Assembly: GCA_949987705.1 (NCBI GenBank)
Contig: CATLJY010000215.1
Coordinates: 1-64,000 of the forward strand
Length of the DNA: 64,000 nucleotides
Direction of reading: 5' to 3'
Origin: Thereva unica
Taxonomy: Eukaryota > Arthropoda > Insecta > Diptera > Therevidae
Shown in pieces: positions 47,132-60,026 of the stretch (position 1 is the stretch's first letter; each line of letters starts with the position of its first letter). Both the position numbers and the translations under genes were made by a program. The notes under the pieces were generated by a model. It searched no databases and was not told where the DNA came from. It saw only the letters and a list, made by a program, of their open reading frames with translations.

Positions 47132-48950
47132 AAGAGTTGCGCATTGATAGTCTGTGACGTAAAAGATGCTCTTAACGGGGCGAAGTGCAGCAGAATCGTA
47201 GGGTATTATAGGACAACTTGCAGAGTCCGCAGAGTTTACCTATAATGAAGAACTGCCGCTACCCATTTGCGAGAATCGGTCGCTACCGGGTTCGCTGGTG
47301 AAATGCGGATTGCTGTTTTAGGATAACCACTCGACAAAATCTAAATATTTGCGAAGCGATATGGGGGATAAAAACGTGGCTCCAGAACGCTAAACTAATG
47401 CTGGTTGAGTACAAAACGGAACTATTGCTTAAAGGTGGAGCCCATAGCAGTGAAAGAAGATGACAAGGTAAGGAAGGAAAAAGCTTCCGCATCAGCCCAG
47501 AGTTGAATAAGTGGTTTGTTCGGTTCTATTGTATGCGGACTGATTATATCGCAATGGCCAATGTGTTGGGTTATATGTGGGAGCACAGTCCCAGTAGGCT
47601 GAACTTATTGCCGCTTGTCATAATCGCCATATTGTCGGCATATTTAAAGGTGTACAAGTCTATATTGTCATCTAGACTTTCTAAGGCTTCGCAGTGATGC
47701 TGGTTGCAGTGACGAAACAGGTGAAAGAAACATAGAACCCCGACTTGAGTACATCCGTTGCTAACTCATTTTCGAAGCCCCGAGTTTCCTGTCTGAATTC
47801 TTATTTCCTCGTTTTACAGCAGCCCAAGTGACGTCACGGTTTGGTAGATCATTCTTCAGTTGACTTAACTGAATCTGAATGCACCTTCAATCTCCTTAAT
47901 TGTTTCCTTGTCAGCTCCTTCTCGGCTATTCTCACGACATCGTGTTTCATGGCACGGCGACTTTACCACTTGAAAGATCCCTAAGCTGCTGTGGACAAAT
48001 CTCGAATTCCGCATTTATTGCATCGCACCCACCTACGATATTGGTAAAGGACACTTACTACTTTCGTGGCACTTTCCTCAATGGTCGTCATCTGCTCCAT
48101 GGTTACACGTGCCCAAGTTTCCTACCCTTCTTCCAAGAACCACTTAAAGGCATTTGGTCGATTGAGCAGAAAATACTTCCGCAAGAAACTCCCTTTTAAC
48201 TAACCCTTACGGCGGCGCCTACACACTGCTCCATAAACATCACCCTATAAAGGTGCGTCTAAGTGCTTCTACGAGTTCAGGTGTAATATAGGCAATCATT
48301 TCATCCACACGTGTGCTCATAAGCCTAATCTTTAAATTCATAAAATTCATTTTTAACTAAAAAACGCCCCAAACGACGATTTCTTGAAATACAACTTGAA
48401 CTTTTACGTTTCTTGTGAGGCGTTTACAAATCAATGAACTTGAAGAACACCACCTCCGATTTTGAAAAGCATGTAAACGAAAAAACCAAAATCGTTTTCC
48501 TTCTCTGTGGAAGTGATCCCCACGTGTTGGGGACGTCGTGTAAGGAAGGAGGAAAAAGGTAAACCACTTTACCTGTTCCAGGTGAACAGATTTCCAGAAA
48601 TGTCTGCTTGAAAGTGTCGGCGACCGTTTCGTAAAGTTAAACCTGTAAAAGTTTAAGTAGGAAAACACGAAATGTGTCCTCTCATGTCCTGGTGGGGTGT
48701 TTGGTTACTTTATTCGTGATATTTTTTTTTGTTGCAAGGAGTTGGTTAATTAATCCCAACCCTTTCTTACTTTTCTTGGTGGAAATTTAATTGAATTTTG
48801 AACTTTGTAGTATAGAAAGGTTGGTCTGAAATTAAAGGTGCGATGATGACTAGAATTAATAAGTTCCTGCCTCAGCTCATGTTCAATCAATATGTTCCTG
48901 TAACAGTCACAAAACCTCCCACAGTGCAAAAGGTTTTATCAGGAACAATT
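47132..48950. other. Unassigned interval
   Basis: No gene is supported. Open frames are short and on conflicting strands. A few CAGGTG words (47719, 48273, 48580) continue the pattern of the previous interval. Confidence 0.3.
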
Positions 48951-49761
48951 GAGGAGTGGGCGAACAAAACGGCACATGTCCATGGTTGGCCGTTTTCAGT
49001 GTTTTGACGGAATCGTGTTCATTACACTAAACTGCAACTAATTTCAATCTCAGACACTTCAAAAATCACTTTCATGTAATATTTTTTTGTTAGCAAAATA
49101 ACGGTTTCCCTGCAGAAAGGCACATGTCCTACGAATATTCATATTTTTTAACCATTCGTTAATGTGGATTTTCAAAAGGGCACGTATTTCATACAAAAAA
49201 GTTTTTAATCAACAATGGAAGTTCATTGCACCTCACCTGGGGCTCAAATTACATCGATTTGTATGTGCATCATAAAATGCACTAAAAATGCACTAAAATT
49301 GACCTCACTTTTGCCTCTCACGGCCCCAAAACAAGCCCGTAGGGGGCACTATGACCCCTTAAAATTTGCGTAACAGTCCCTACTATTAGGAAAAAATACC
49401 AGAAAAATCCCCCTTGCCTCTAAGGGGCCAGGGAGCTCCCCAAAAGGCTAAAAACAAAAAAAAACATGTCCAGTTGGGTTCCTGCAAAAGGACACATGTC
49501 CATTCAAGGGTTTAACAAGAGGGGATATGTCCAGTTGTGTCCCTGCAAAAGGGCACATGTCCATTTTTGTTTTAATTTTTTCTGTTAAAGTATTAAACAT
49601 ATTTAAAAAAAAAAATTTCCGTCTGAATGAGTTCAAATAGTAGCACAACCTACCATACTCATAAATAGGTAATGTGATCAGTTCAGACGCAGAAACAGTT
49701 TTTTGCGATTTCTGAACAATTTGCAAAACTGGACATGTGCCGTTTTGTTCGCCCACTCCTC
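48951..49761. mobile_element. 811-bp TIR element with GGACATGTCC-type repeats
   Basis: The first 32 bp (GAGGAGTGGGCGAAC...) recur perfectly inverted at 49730-49761. AATT flanks both sides (48947-48950 and 49762-49765) and may be the target duplication; identity extends to CAATTG, so the exact end is ambiguous. Inside, ACATGTCC words recur at about 48980, 49125, 49467, 49492, 49527 and 49556. Two direct repeats contain CCTGCAAAAGGRCACATGTC. No transposase frame is present. The superfamily is unknown. Confidence 0.8.
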
Positions 49762-50289
49762 AATTGAAATAGCATGGTTTTGTGGCTTCTTTGTCGAGCC
49801 AGGTTAACGTTTCGATATGTTTTCGATATGTTCTGTATTAAGGTACTGTTTTCTTTGAACAACTCTCTAAAGTACTTTTCCCATACTTCGGTGATAGGTT
49901 GGTTATAGCTGTAGTACTATCCTGGAGAAAACAGAAATAATTGCTGATCAACGTGGTTGAATTCACCTTTTTTAAGTATGAACTGAATCTATGCAAACTT
50001 CAAGAGTCTGTCGAAGAAGAACTATAATAGGCTAAAGAATTTCTCTAGAAGTCTGGCTAAAGACGAAACGCATTTTTAGGACGTGGAGTGCATTTGTTGG
50101 CATGGAGCTACCTATATACCATGACGAAGAAGTACTTACAGAACTGCTCATCTTAGCGCAGTTACAAATTACGTACTTACCAGATGCCTACGTATATCAG
50201 TGCTCCATCTGCTAGTACTACCTGGTTATCCTATAATGAGGTCGACGAGTGACCAAATTGTGACTCACTCTCGTCGACTTTTCGTCCAT
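49762..50289. other. Unassigned interval
   Basis: Nothing recognisable was found. Confidence 0.3.
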
Positions 50290-51460
50290 AACACAAATAA
50301 TCGAGCGAATTTCTCATTAATACCGGCGCAAACGGGTCAATCGTTCAAACAACAGCTTTTCCGGAGGGCAGTTGACTAATCTACTTTTACGGGCAGCCAA
50401 CGCAACCGTAATCCATACGCACGGCACAACGTTACTTGAACTTCATTATCCGGACTCAAAAGCCAAAGGATTTCCTTACGAAGTTTGAACTTTCTGTCGA
50501 CTTTAAACTTTGGCACTGACTCACACCCAAATATTCGAATTACTGTGTGCTCAAGTGACTCCATCCAGAAAAACTTAAAGCCTCTAATATGGTCTAAATG
50601 GGGACAGCAGCATCCCCAATTCATCTGGTCCCTAAACGGCAGTTTCATGATTGGGAGGCATGCGGCGACTATCGTCGCCTAAACACAGTTAATGTGTTAG
50701 ATACCATCATATATGCATATACCCATCGCCCCAGAAGATGTGCACAAGACGCCATTTGACTCATATGAATGTACTCTTATGCCATTCGTATTACATTATA
50801 CCTTCCGAGCCTTCCAGAGTTTTTAAATCAGGTCACGAGAGATCTGGAATTCGTCTACTTACATAATTGCTGAATCAGATAATCGAAGCCATCTCGATAG
50901 CTCTTCGAACGCCATGACAAGTTCGGTTTAGCTATCAAGCTGAAAAAGTGCGTCTCGCCAGAGATAGACTTCCTTAGCCACCGTATCTGAAAGGACGGAA
51001 TTCTTCCATCCGCAGATAAGGTAAAGGCTATTGTCGATCTCGCATCTCTCAACTTCTTTGAAGCAATTACAGAAGTTCTAAGGAATAGTAAACTTCTACC
51101 ACATATTCATCCCTAACTAAATTATTAGTACTTACATATAAACGACCACTTGAAATTGCTTCTCAACCGCCCACGTACCAAGAAAGAAAAAACAATCGAT
51201 GGCCCGCAGATAATCAAACGGCATATGACCGAGTAAAACCTTCGATGGAAGAAGCTCTCCTGCCAAACCATCCACTTGAGAATGCCAAATACAGTGACTA
51301 ACGCCTGACGCTTCAGATTATGCAACCGGAGGTGTTATGACAAAAGTGCTCGGCATTCGACAGCGAACTTTTTGCAATCTACGCTGCAATAAGACCGTTG
51401 GCGATTTGTGATACAATTTTACTTCCTCCAATCTATATAATTATAGAGACCTGATATTAC
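50290..51460 (+). mobile_element. Decayed Gypsy-type LTR retrotransposon pol remnant
   Basis: The plus strand contains an aspartic-protease-region trace near 50370-50450, an RT trace near 50720-50850 (APEDVHKTPFDSYE and a following FRAFQSFLNQVTRDLEFVY) and a trace of the segment after the palm near 50935-51000 (KKCVSPEIDFLSHRI). An RNase H-region trace (FDSELFAIYAAIR) lies near 51360. Many stops and frameshifts occur. No LTRs were found. The MITE at 51468 interrupts its 3' end. Confidence 0.65.
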
Positions 51461-51467
51461 TCAATAA

Positions 51468-51983
51468 GGCCGCGTTCCCATGGGCTGCATGCCGCACGAC
51501 AAAAGCTTTTAATGTTCTTTGATTGGCCAGGAAAATATCTCTCTCTGCACACATGTTTTCTCTCTCGCACAGCATTGCTGCAAAAATCAAACAAGGGGAA
51601 ATCCCTTGTTCACGCGGCAAAATCATGGAACTGTCAAGCTCGAGCTTTTTCCGTGCGGCATGCAACCCATGTGAACGTGCTGCAAAGTCACAGAACTAGT
51701 GATGTTTCGATTCGAGCGATGTTTAAACTTCAACATTTCACATTTTGACATCAACATTAATCGTGAACATATTTTTTTTTTATTATTAAAGTAATCCATT
51801 TCACTTTTTCAAAATCTCAAAACAGCTGATTTTCGACAACCATCAGATGCATCCATATGAACGAGGAGATGCGTCTATGCGGCAAGCTTTTTGCAGCCTC
51901 TCACGAAAATTTCCGCATACTACTCGAAGGTAAGCCGAGTTCAAGCTTTTTCCGTGCGGCATGCAGCCCATGAGAACGCGGCC
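51468..51983. mobile_element. PIF/Harbinger-like MITE
   Basis: The 516-bp element begins GGCCGCGTTCCCATGGGCTG and ends with the inverse complement. The TIR match runs about 40 bp with a few mismatches. TAA occurs immediately outside each end (51465-51467 and 51984-51986), the 3-bp TWA duplication expected for PIF/Harbinger. A third, diverged copy of the end sequence lies inside at about 51640-51675 in the orientation of the right end. No transposase is present. Confidence 0.8.
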
Positions 51984-54360
51984 TAAACCAAAACTTATCC
52001 GCTCGAAGCTAATGCACCGACCACCCCTCCCCTCCTCACCTTTTTCACCAACCACTCAGGCGCAAAATAGTACAACCCGGATCAAATTCCCCCCCCCCCC
52101 CCCTCTCTCCTTTCTCAACGAAGCTCAACTCAAGATTCAATCCCCCAGCTCGAAAGCTCAACCAAGGCTCAAACCAACTAAAGCGAAGTCCAATCAATTC
52201 CCCTGTGAGAAAGGGGACGCGATGAAGTGCAACCAATCTAACCCAGCGACTGCTGTACGACAAGGCAGAGGACTTCCCTACAGCCTGTGCTTCAAGGATG
52301 ACTTACATATGTGACTTTCATGTTCTCTGTTACTGGCGTGAAAAGCAAGGTCTCATTGTTCGGCACCACTTTGCTTGGTAAGTGATAAAACTGTAAGCAG
52401 ACTGCTTTTTAACGTGTTTAAGTGCTTTGGGCTACAAATCTGAGGTGGTAGGCGGTTAATGCTACAATAAGCTCCCATCCTAGCCACGGTACTCCTTAAG
52501 AACCCAATAGATCACTGATTCAAAGAACCCCACCCCTGGATATTCTTGGAGGTCGACAAAGAAAAGGAAATATTTAGCGGCTGTATGGCTCTTACTACCG
52601 CGATGGAATTCGTATCGCTCAACCCCTAATGTATGAAAAAGTACTGTGCTTCTTCTTTCCATAAAATCAGAAAGAAAAACTCATCCTCAATTTAAAACTA
52701 CAAAGGCTAAATAAAAACATAAAAAACCTAAATCCATTGAAATGCTAAAATCAGTGCAAAAAACACAACAATACAAACATAATTTCGTTCGCGCTGCTTT
52801 TTAAAAATAGCCATTTTTAACAAAAACATTTTTGTATGTATGTGTGTGTGTTTATTATTATTATTTTGCAAAATTCGATTAGAAATTCTACTTTTCCTTT
52901 CAGCTCAGCACTTTCTCCACCTCCCTCATAATAACCCGCCAATCACATAAATTAATTTCACATTAGGCTCCAGCATAAATCTTTATTGTCGAAAAAGTTT
53001 TTGTGTTTTTAAAAAATTTCGGGTTTTTTTATTTATGTTTTTATTTTTATTTTTTTTATTTTTGACATAAATATGAAAGATTTGCTTTCGTCGAATCATG
53101 CTCCTCCATCAATTAATGGCAACTAGTAATCGGCTACGTTTTATGCGTCAACTCTTTCCACTTTCTTTTTTCTCTCTAATATTGCGAAACTGTCACGGTC
53201 ACTTTTGTTTAGTGGCCCGGCAATGATCTGGCAGAAATTAATGGACAACACACGATCATTTTCCACCTTGCTGGTTGTGTTGTTGTTGGTGTTTTCCTAT
53301 TGTTTCTTAATTTCATCGCCACTGACCTTTAAGTTGTGAATTAGTTGCGGGGCAGAAGTAGCCTAATTTCACTCTTACAAAGCCTGCCCGGACTGACAGG
53401 TCGAGCGAGCAGTATCGGTCACAGCCCAGCATCAGTGAAAGATTTTTTAATTTCTCCAACAACAATAACAGCAACAACAACAATAAAGAAAGCAAAATTT
53501 ACCTCAAAAGTCAAAACAAAGCTTAATCAAGCGTTAACTACCTTTAAGGTAAAACAAAAAAACCAGAAGATAAGCGTTGACTGGCGAACTTAAGGTTTCC
53601 CTGAGTTACTCGTAATCCGCGCGGTGTGAGTACACCGGAGACAAGCAAGTGTCTTTGCTAAGGTAGTTGAAGCCCGGGCATTAAGCGTAGCTTGGAGCTG
53701 GAGTGAAAGACAGCGGCCCGAAAGTGACCTCAACCTGGAGCTCCGCAAGTGAATCACCGTGTGTAGAGAGTCAATCTTTTCTCCATTAAGAAAGACCATG
53801 AATAGAGGAGCTTCCTTACCGTTACCACCTTTTGAGAGAGAGACCTCTGTCTCGATAAGAAAAGACACTCGCCAGTGTAGCGCCAGCCAGAAGCTCTGCG
53901 GCCTTACTGCAGAAGAGGGAAAACTATGGGACCGGGAACTCACCTGAAGAAGAAGAGGTGTGCGCCTGTGCGGAAGTCTTAGAAACCGCCGAAGACTTGT
54001 ACCGAATCAGTTTTGCGCTGGTTGCGATTGCGGATGGTTGCAAAGTTTCGAATCATCCCGACGACGTCTTTTAGGAAAAAAAATAATAAATTTTTGTTTT
54101 AAGTGAAAGTCCTAACATCGTACGAGAATCGTGATCGTAAACCGTTCCATCTACCTTCAGTCCAGGCCTTAAGACTCTTCCGGTCAAGTAGCGGACATAC
54201 GCGTTTCAAAAATGAACGACTCGATCCGCCGCATCGGAGTTTAGTGTTGCACCTTGTGGTGCAGGTTCCAAATTGTCAACGACAGAAGCAAAATATTGAT
54301 TCAAAAATAAATAAAAAAATAAATAAAATTAATTAAGTGACTTATATTTACCGGATTTTA
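51984..54360. other. Unassigned intergenic interval
   Basis: No gene is supported. It includes a run of C at about 52089-52102, a short CAA/ACAATA stretch near 53458-53487 and several A/T tracts. The frames at 53313-53943 conflict between strands and show no domain. Confidence 0.3.
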
Positions 54361-54637
54361 CTGTTAGTTAACAGAAAGTAGTTAGTGCGCATGTGCCGAC
54401 GACTCAGTAGTGATTTTAGCTTCTAGCGAATGCGCGCGGGGCCGATAAGATACCACACACGGTTCTTGTCCGTTTTTTGTTGTTTCTAGTGCATATTGAG
54501 ATTACACCTATGACACAAGCATCCATTATTAGTTAACAGTAAATTATATTTTATTAAAGAAGAAGAAGCAATTAATTAAAAAAAATTAAAGAAGCAAAAA
54601 AATAATTTAATAAAAAAAATAAAAGAAAAATCGAAAA
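54361..54637 (+). promoter_or_regulatory. Probable leader of the gene starting at 54638
   Basis: The sequence before the ATG is strongly A-rich from about 54540, as in many insect 5' UTRs. An initiator-like CTCAGTAG lies near 54403-54410. No TATA box is obvious. The position of the start site is only a guess. Confidence 0.3.
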
Positions 54638-54764
54638 ATGTTTGTCAAGTGGAAAGCGATGTCTTCGGCGAATATCTGGGTTAACTGCCTTCTGGTAGCG
54701 CTCGGAGTCTGCGCCGCCGTTCTTCCACCTTCTGCACGTGGATTAAGCACAGTTGATGAACGTG
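54638..54764 (+). CDS. First coding exon of a secreted or membrane protein (rest outside window)
   Basis: The ATG is in a good insect context (GAAAAATG). The exon gives 42 codons plus one base and ends before a consensus donor, GTATGT, at 54765. The peptide contains WVNCLLVALGVCAAVLPPS, a clear signal peptide or signal anchor with a possible cleavage after PSARG, and then LSTVDER. A second Met at residue 8 could also start translation. I saw no second exon in the remaining 9.2 kb, so the first intron probably runs past the window. It lies on the same strand as the protease, and Drosophila Np sits in a cluster of related proteases as I recall. It may therefore be another protease, but nothing in this exon proves that. 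Confidence 0.65.
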
Positions 54765-57700
54765 GTATGTCTCATAATTTATTAAGCATTATTATTATTA
54801 GTATTTTTTTTTCGCTGCTGTTGATCGCAATGTTTTTTTCTTCTTGTTGCTTCTAATCTGTTCTGCATTTTGCCGTTGATTGGGAGATTTATGCAGATTA
54901 TAGAGTAGAAGTGGAATATGCGTTTGAGGCTGGTTGTTCTTCCGGTATTGGAGAATATGTGTCAGTAGCGCCGGAGATTAATTTTTTTTTTTGTAATATG
55001 AGCAGTTTGTGGGATGAAATGTTTTTATTTTAATTGTGGGCTTTAGAGGGGATTTAATGAATTAGGTTTTTTTAGAATATTAGATTATTCAAAGAAATTT
55101 TTCATCCATATTTAAGAGAGGATAATTTGTGATTTATTTCAGATTCAGTTATAAATTTTAAAGCAGGAAAAAAAGCCAGAAAAGTTACTTAAGAAATAAG
55201 ACTGAATATTTTTAAGCAATCCCGAATGTAGAACTCTCCGTTAACCATGTCTATTTTATCCTTAAACCATGCCTATTAAGTTCCAGAACCAAATCGCACC
55301 TCGTATTATAAGCTACGAAATATACTTTTTAAGTGGAAGCCTCAAGGCTAAGCAGTGGCGAATTCAAGGGGAGGGAAAAGGAGAAAGGGAGATATACCCC
55401 CCAAGAGCTCTATATGTTGTGGATTATTTCACTAGAAAATTAGCTTCTATATATAATCATAAAAAAATACTGTCTTTATTTTTAACGAAAAACAAACATC
55501 TTGCCAAAATGCCAATCAATTTTTAAATTGTATCTCAGCGCTTAGTTTGAAATGTTATTTAATCAATCTGCCTGAATCTGAAACTGTTGAATTTTTGAAA
55601 AACACAGTTAAATAGAAAACTCATTTTAGAACCTACATATATAGCTACAATAGCTATGTGAGCTTTTTGATTAACAGATTCCAACAGACTCGAGCAGGAC
55701 TTATGCTAGGCAGTACATTTGCCCCTTACATGAAGATAAATTGTACTGACTGCCAATTTTTTGAAATGTCCTACTTCAAAAATGTCCTACTAAGAGGACT
55801 CGTATAAGAGTGTATACCTGCATCCAAAGATCATAAATAGCTACACAGCCTGTTATTGGCCTTGGTTTCCTGCAACATCATCCTCCAGAACTGACGGACT
55901 CTGTCTTGAAGTCTGCGATTTCTTATGCCTAGGGTTCGTTGATTTCATGCTATGCTTGCTATCTGTATATCCCTGCACCCAAACCCAACCCACGAATCAC
56001 AAAGGATACAAGAACACATTCATTTTAATCCTTTCAGTCTATTTGTTGTATTAATGTGAGGGTGAACACATGTTTTTTTATATCCTTGATACCCAGGCAT
56101 AGTCTAGTCAAAATGGTAGACATTCAACTGCTGCAAAAATCGAGATTAGCTGAAAAAAAAATTGTGAACCGAGCAAAAATAAAAGATGGCATGACGCCCA
56201 AACTTAAGCAAACGATTTAAATGGCCGAGTACTGAGCTGTACACATGGGCATATGACAGTATATTGGAACCAAAAAGAGAATCTGCACCAATGTACTGTT
56301 GAGTGTGGTCTGTGAGAACTTGATCATTTTCGTTATGTACAATCGGCCTTTCGATTAGCATACTTAAAGGCTATCGATGCACAAGGGAAACAGGCTCACC
56401 AGTCGCTTGTTTGTGAAGGCACCACAAACTTGTTTATTGGTGAAAATTTATATTTAAGTGGGAAATTTTGTTATTTGAAGCAGCTCAAAAAATCAATCGA
56501 AAAAAGAAAACTTTAATTGCAGTGCCTTGATAAATTTTTTGAAATATTCGAATATGTATATGAGCACCAAATTTCATGATGTTTTTCTCAATAAATATAC
56601 TGCCGTACAGTGCGGCAAACAGCCTTCTGATGCTCGAAACAAGGGTCTGGACTATGTTTGCAACAGGGCCGGTGTGAGCCCGCTGTATGGCCATCTTTTA
56701 TTATTACTCAAGGAATTATTTTATTATTAGGGAGTACATTCTTTTACTATCAGATAACACCATCTTCAGATTTTGATTAAAATTTCAGTTCCACCTGGAA
56801 GACACTAACTAATAGATTTACGCAGGCAGGAATATTTTTAGAGATTTAGCAAGGACGAAGCGCAACTCTTTCAGCTAAACTTAACTCTGATTTGGAGACA
56901 ATTGTGTATAAATTCATGTATTCTACTCTTAACTCAGCAACTAAAACAAACACCCACTTTATAGATTTTAAATAGCACTAGCTTGCATAATTAATTGGTG
57001 ACTGATAAATAAAGTGTGTTTTATTCATAACGTTTATGTTCCTTTATAAGGAATAAAGAAGACATGATTTGATGAAACTATTTATAAGGTAGTGAATATT
57101 AAAATCGTTTTAAATAATGTGCATTTTACTAAATAATCAATCTGATATAGAATTCAACCGATTTTACAATTTGAAGTTACTGCAGAGTCAATATAACGAA
57201 AATTCGTAATTTATGACAAACGCCTTTAGGGGAGTTAAAAATATTAGGGACATTAAAATTATTTTATTATGACAATTGTAAGAAGTGGTAGTGTAGTGAA
57301 AAATAGCAGAGAATTTATATCTTTGCCATGTTATTGCCCTAATGCAATGGAAAAAAGTAATATTATTTAATAATTTTCAAATAAAATAAAAATAAAAATC
57401 AGCTGATGCTGGAAACACCTCTAAAGGCGGGTTTTTTAACATGATCTATCATTCGACAGATGGCCCTGTTTTGAGGTTTCGTAATCGAATTTGCCTAATC
57501 GTTTTACCTAATTGATGAAGTTCAAATTCCTAATTAATGCTGAATTTTCGCTATAAATGCGTGCGTGTGTCTACTTATTTCTTAGTCGTCCTAAGCTTCT
57601 TTTCTAGTTGGTCCTACCTAGCATTTTTCCTCAAAGCCTGGTGCAACATGTGTAGGTATGCCATTGTTATCTTAGGTTTACAGTAAGACCGGTGGCTCAA

Positions 57701-59560
57701 TTAGCTAACGCGCCGCATTTCGATATCACAAACTCGTGTACGTAAGGTTTCGTGGTTTCTCACCCGACTGCGGTGGATGTTTCTTCTTGGAGGTATTTTG
57801 ACAGGAAAGTTGTTTAATGTGAAGGTCACAAGAGAGCAGGTGCGATAGCTCATCAAGACCCGGATCATGTTATAATGGCTCCTTTGTTGCCAGTTTTTGG
57901 ACCCTTCCTTACTTTATATCAATACAGGTTCTGTTCCGAATGGACCATGACTCAATTGAGCCTTGCGCAAGGATCAGACCTACCATTATCTATGGGTTGA
58001 GATGACATATCTTAAGTCGGTGTGACATCTTTTACTGATGTAGAAACTGAATAGCTTTCTAAACCCTTTCCTCGATCCAGGATAAAACCAAGAAATTTCA
58101 CCCTGGATGACCTGGGCGCAGCACCATTGATGAACATCCAATAATTGGCACTCAAAAATCACTCTAAAAACCCAAACAATTTTTTAGAGCATTCTGGTTT
58201 GGACTAATTTTTGTGTGAATTTCGACAAAGCGGATGGGTTTTAAGGGTTGAAACATTTTGCTTAATCATAAATTACATTACATTACAGAAGTTCGTAAAA
58301 ATTCTTTTTAAACTGACTGGCATAATCCAAAAGCAATTTAGTTCTATTGTTCTTGTATGTTTTTTTTTTCACATACTCTTTCGGTTTGAAACTTTGTTAA
58401 AACATATAAATTAAAATGAAATCTGGATTTATTTCAAATTTCCGGACATTTCAGTTTTTGACTAAGAAAATGGAAATAAATCTGTAATTTATCATTTTAC
58501 AAACTTTGGCATTTCTTACATATAAAAAGCATCCACGAAGCGTGTCGGGTATTTTGGCCTGGCAAACAAACCTCAACATACCGGAAATTTAGTAATATTT
58601 TATACTTTTGAAACTATAATTAATAGAATAGATAAAATCGCATTTACTAGATATTAAATAGCCATTTTGACTTTTTTGACTTTTTGATGAAGTACTTTGA
58701 CGCACCAATACTTCTCAGCAGGATGAAAGATTCTTTTGGAGATTGAAATAGAAAGAATAGTAGTAGAATAAATGGTGACTAGCCCAGATCCAGAACGCAA
58801 CTAAGCAGCAACTAAGTTCTTAGTAAAACATCCGGAATAAAATTGTTCAATATCCACAATACTAAATATGTTAGTTTTCTTAATATCCGAAAAATTATTA
58901 AAATATCTTAATGCCTTTTTTATCAGAAAGATAAGATTCGACCAAACAACAAACATTTTATTACCTGTATGCATTACTCAAAAATATTTCAGCTAATATC
59001 CTACCCCGAAAAGAACAATTGGAAACTATTTTAAGGCAGTTAAAAACAGCTACAAAAGAAAATTTATTACCTTCTTGAACCAGATAAAGGCAAACGAACG
59101 GATAAAGACATTAGTTCCGTAGCCTAAAAAAGACTAAAAAGCACTTAAAAATTGATGATAATGTTCGTTCGTTTGTAAAGTAAAGATAAGAAAATTCTAT
59201 TTAGAAGTCCTTTTGGACTAAATTAGAAATATCTACAACAAACAAAAGGGCAGTGTATTCTGGGTTATTTTTGTACAATTGTTGAAGGAGCGATGTAAAA
59301 ATAGGATTCAGGATATGTTCCTTGACGTATTTGGTATTTTAAAAAATATATTGGTTTAACACGGACAATTTATAGTTAGTTCCGTTACGATAAAAATGTA
59401 TATTTCCATGGCTACTATACAAGAGAACTATACAAGCGGCAACTTGAAAATCCTTTCTTAAAAAAAAAAATATTTCAGCTGACGATTATAGGATCTCTGA
59501 TAACTTAAGTCTTAAGCCTTTTCGCAATCTAGGACTATTTTTATTGGGTTTTTAACAATT
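54765..59560 (+). other. Probable first intron, AT-rich, few recognisable features
   Basis: No coding exon was recognised. AT-rich throughout. A possible tRNA-like repeat lies at 57688-57960. The frames at 55269-55526 and 56527-56730 have no motif, and the segment around 55355 (AGTGGCGAATTCAAGGGGAG) resembles the edge of an old repeat. Confidence 0.35.
57688..57960 (+). repeat. Possible second tRNA-like SINE type
   Basis: GGTGGCTCAATTAGCTAACG resembles a tRNA A-box region, and a weak B-box-like AAGGTTTCGTGGTTTC follows about 55 bp later. It differs from the GGCCTCGGTAG family. Only this copy was seen. Confidence 0.3.
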
Positions 59561-59966
59561 ACCCAGCGGGGAATTGAAGCGCTCTGGAATAGATTCTGAA
59601 GCGCTGAAATAGAATGCCAACGCGCTTCTTATTCATATCCCAATTCCCTTCCTTTTAACACAGGCATGTCATCAGAGCGAAGCGCTTATATTTTATTGTT
59701 GAAGAAGCGCAATCGAAGCAGGGAAATGGAAGCTTTTGAGAAGCTCCTGGAGCTTTAGTTTTCACCAAAAATAGTATTTCATAACAGATACGATTATTAT
59801 AAAAGCACAAATTTACCAACTGTGGAGAATAAAAAAGAACTGGAGGAAAACAAAGCAAAAAATGAGAGTATAGAGTGGGTGCTTCCAAAGAGCTTCCATA
59901 ACATATGAATAGGAAGCGCTGCTTTCTTGCTTCTTTTGGCAGCGCTTGAAAAATTTCCCGCTGGGT
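59561..59966. mobile_element. 406-bp TIR element rich in AAGCGC motifs
   Basis: The ends ACCCAGCGGG (59561-59570) and CCCGCTGGGT (59957-59966) are perfect inverted repeats, and each is followed inward by a related GAAG/CAAG CGCT segment. The words AAGCGC or GCGCTT occur about ten times inside, with GAAGC and GCTTC in both orientations, so the element is strongly self-complementary. No duplication could be defined. Confidence 0.65.
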
Positions 59967-60026
59967 AAAGTTGCAAAAGGAAGTTTGTGTGTAGTTCCTA
60001 ATGTGGTATTAAGTTAATATATTTTT

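Noticed and set aside
49448..49756. 102-codon minus-strand frame with an internal repeat
   Set aside because: The repeat reflects the duplicated ACATGTCC-containing DNA of the TIR element and does not indicate a repeat protein.
51961..52314. 117-codon proline-rich frame
   Set aside because: It starts within the MITE end, runs through a homopolymer C tract and has no domain.
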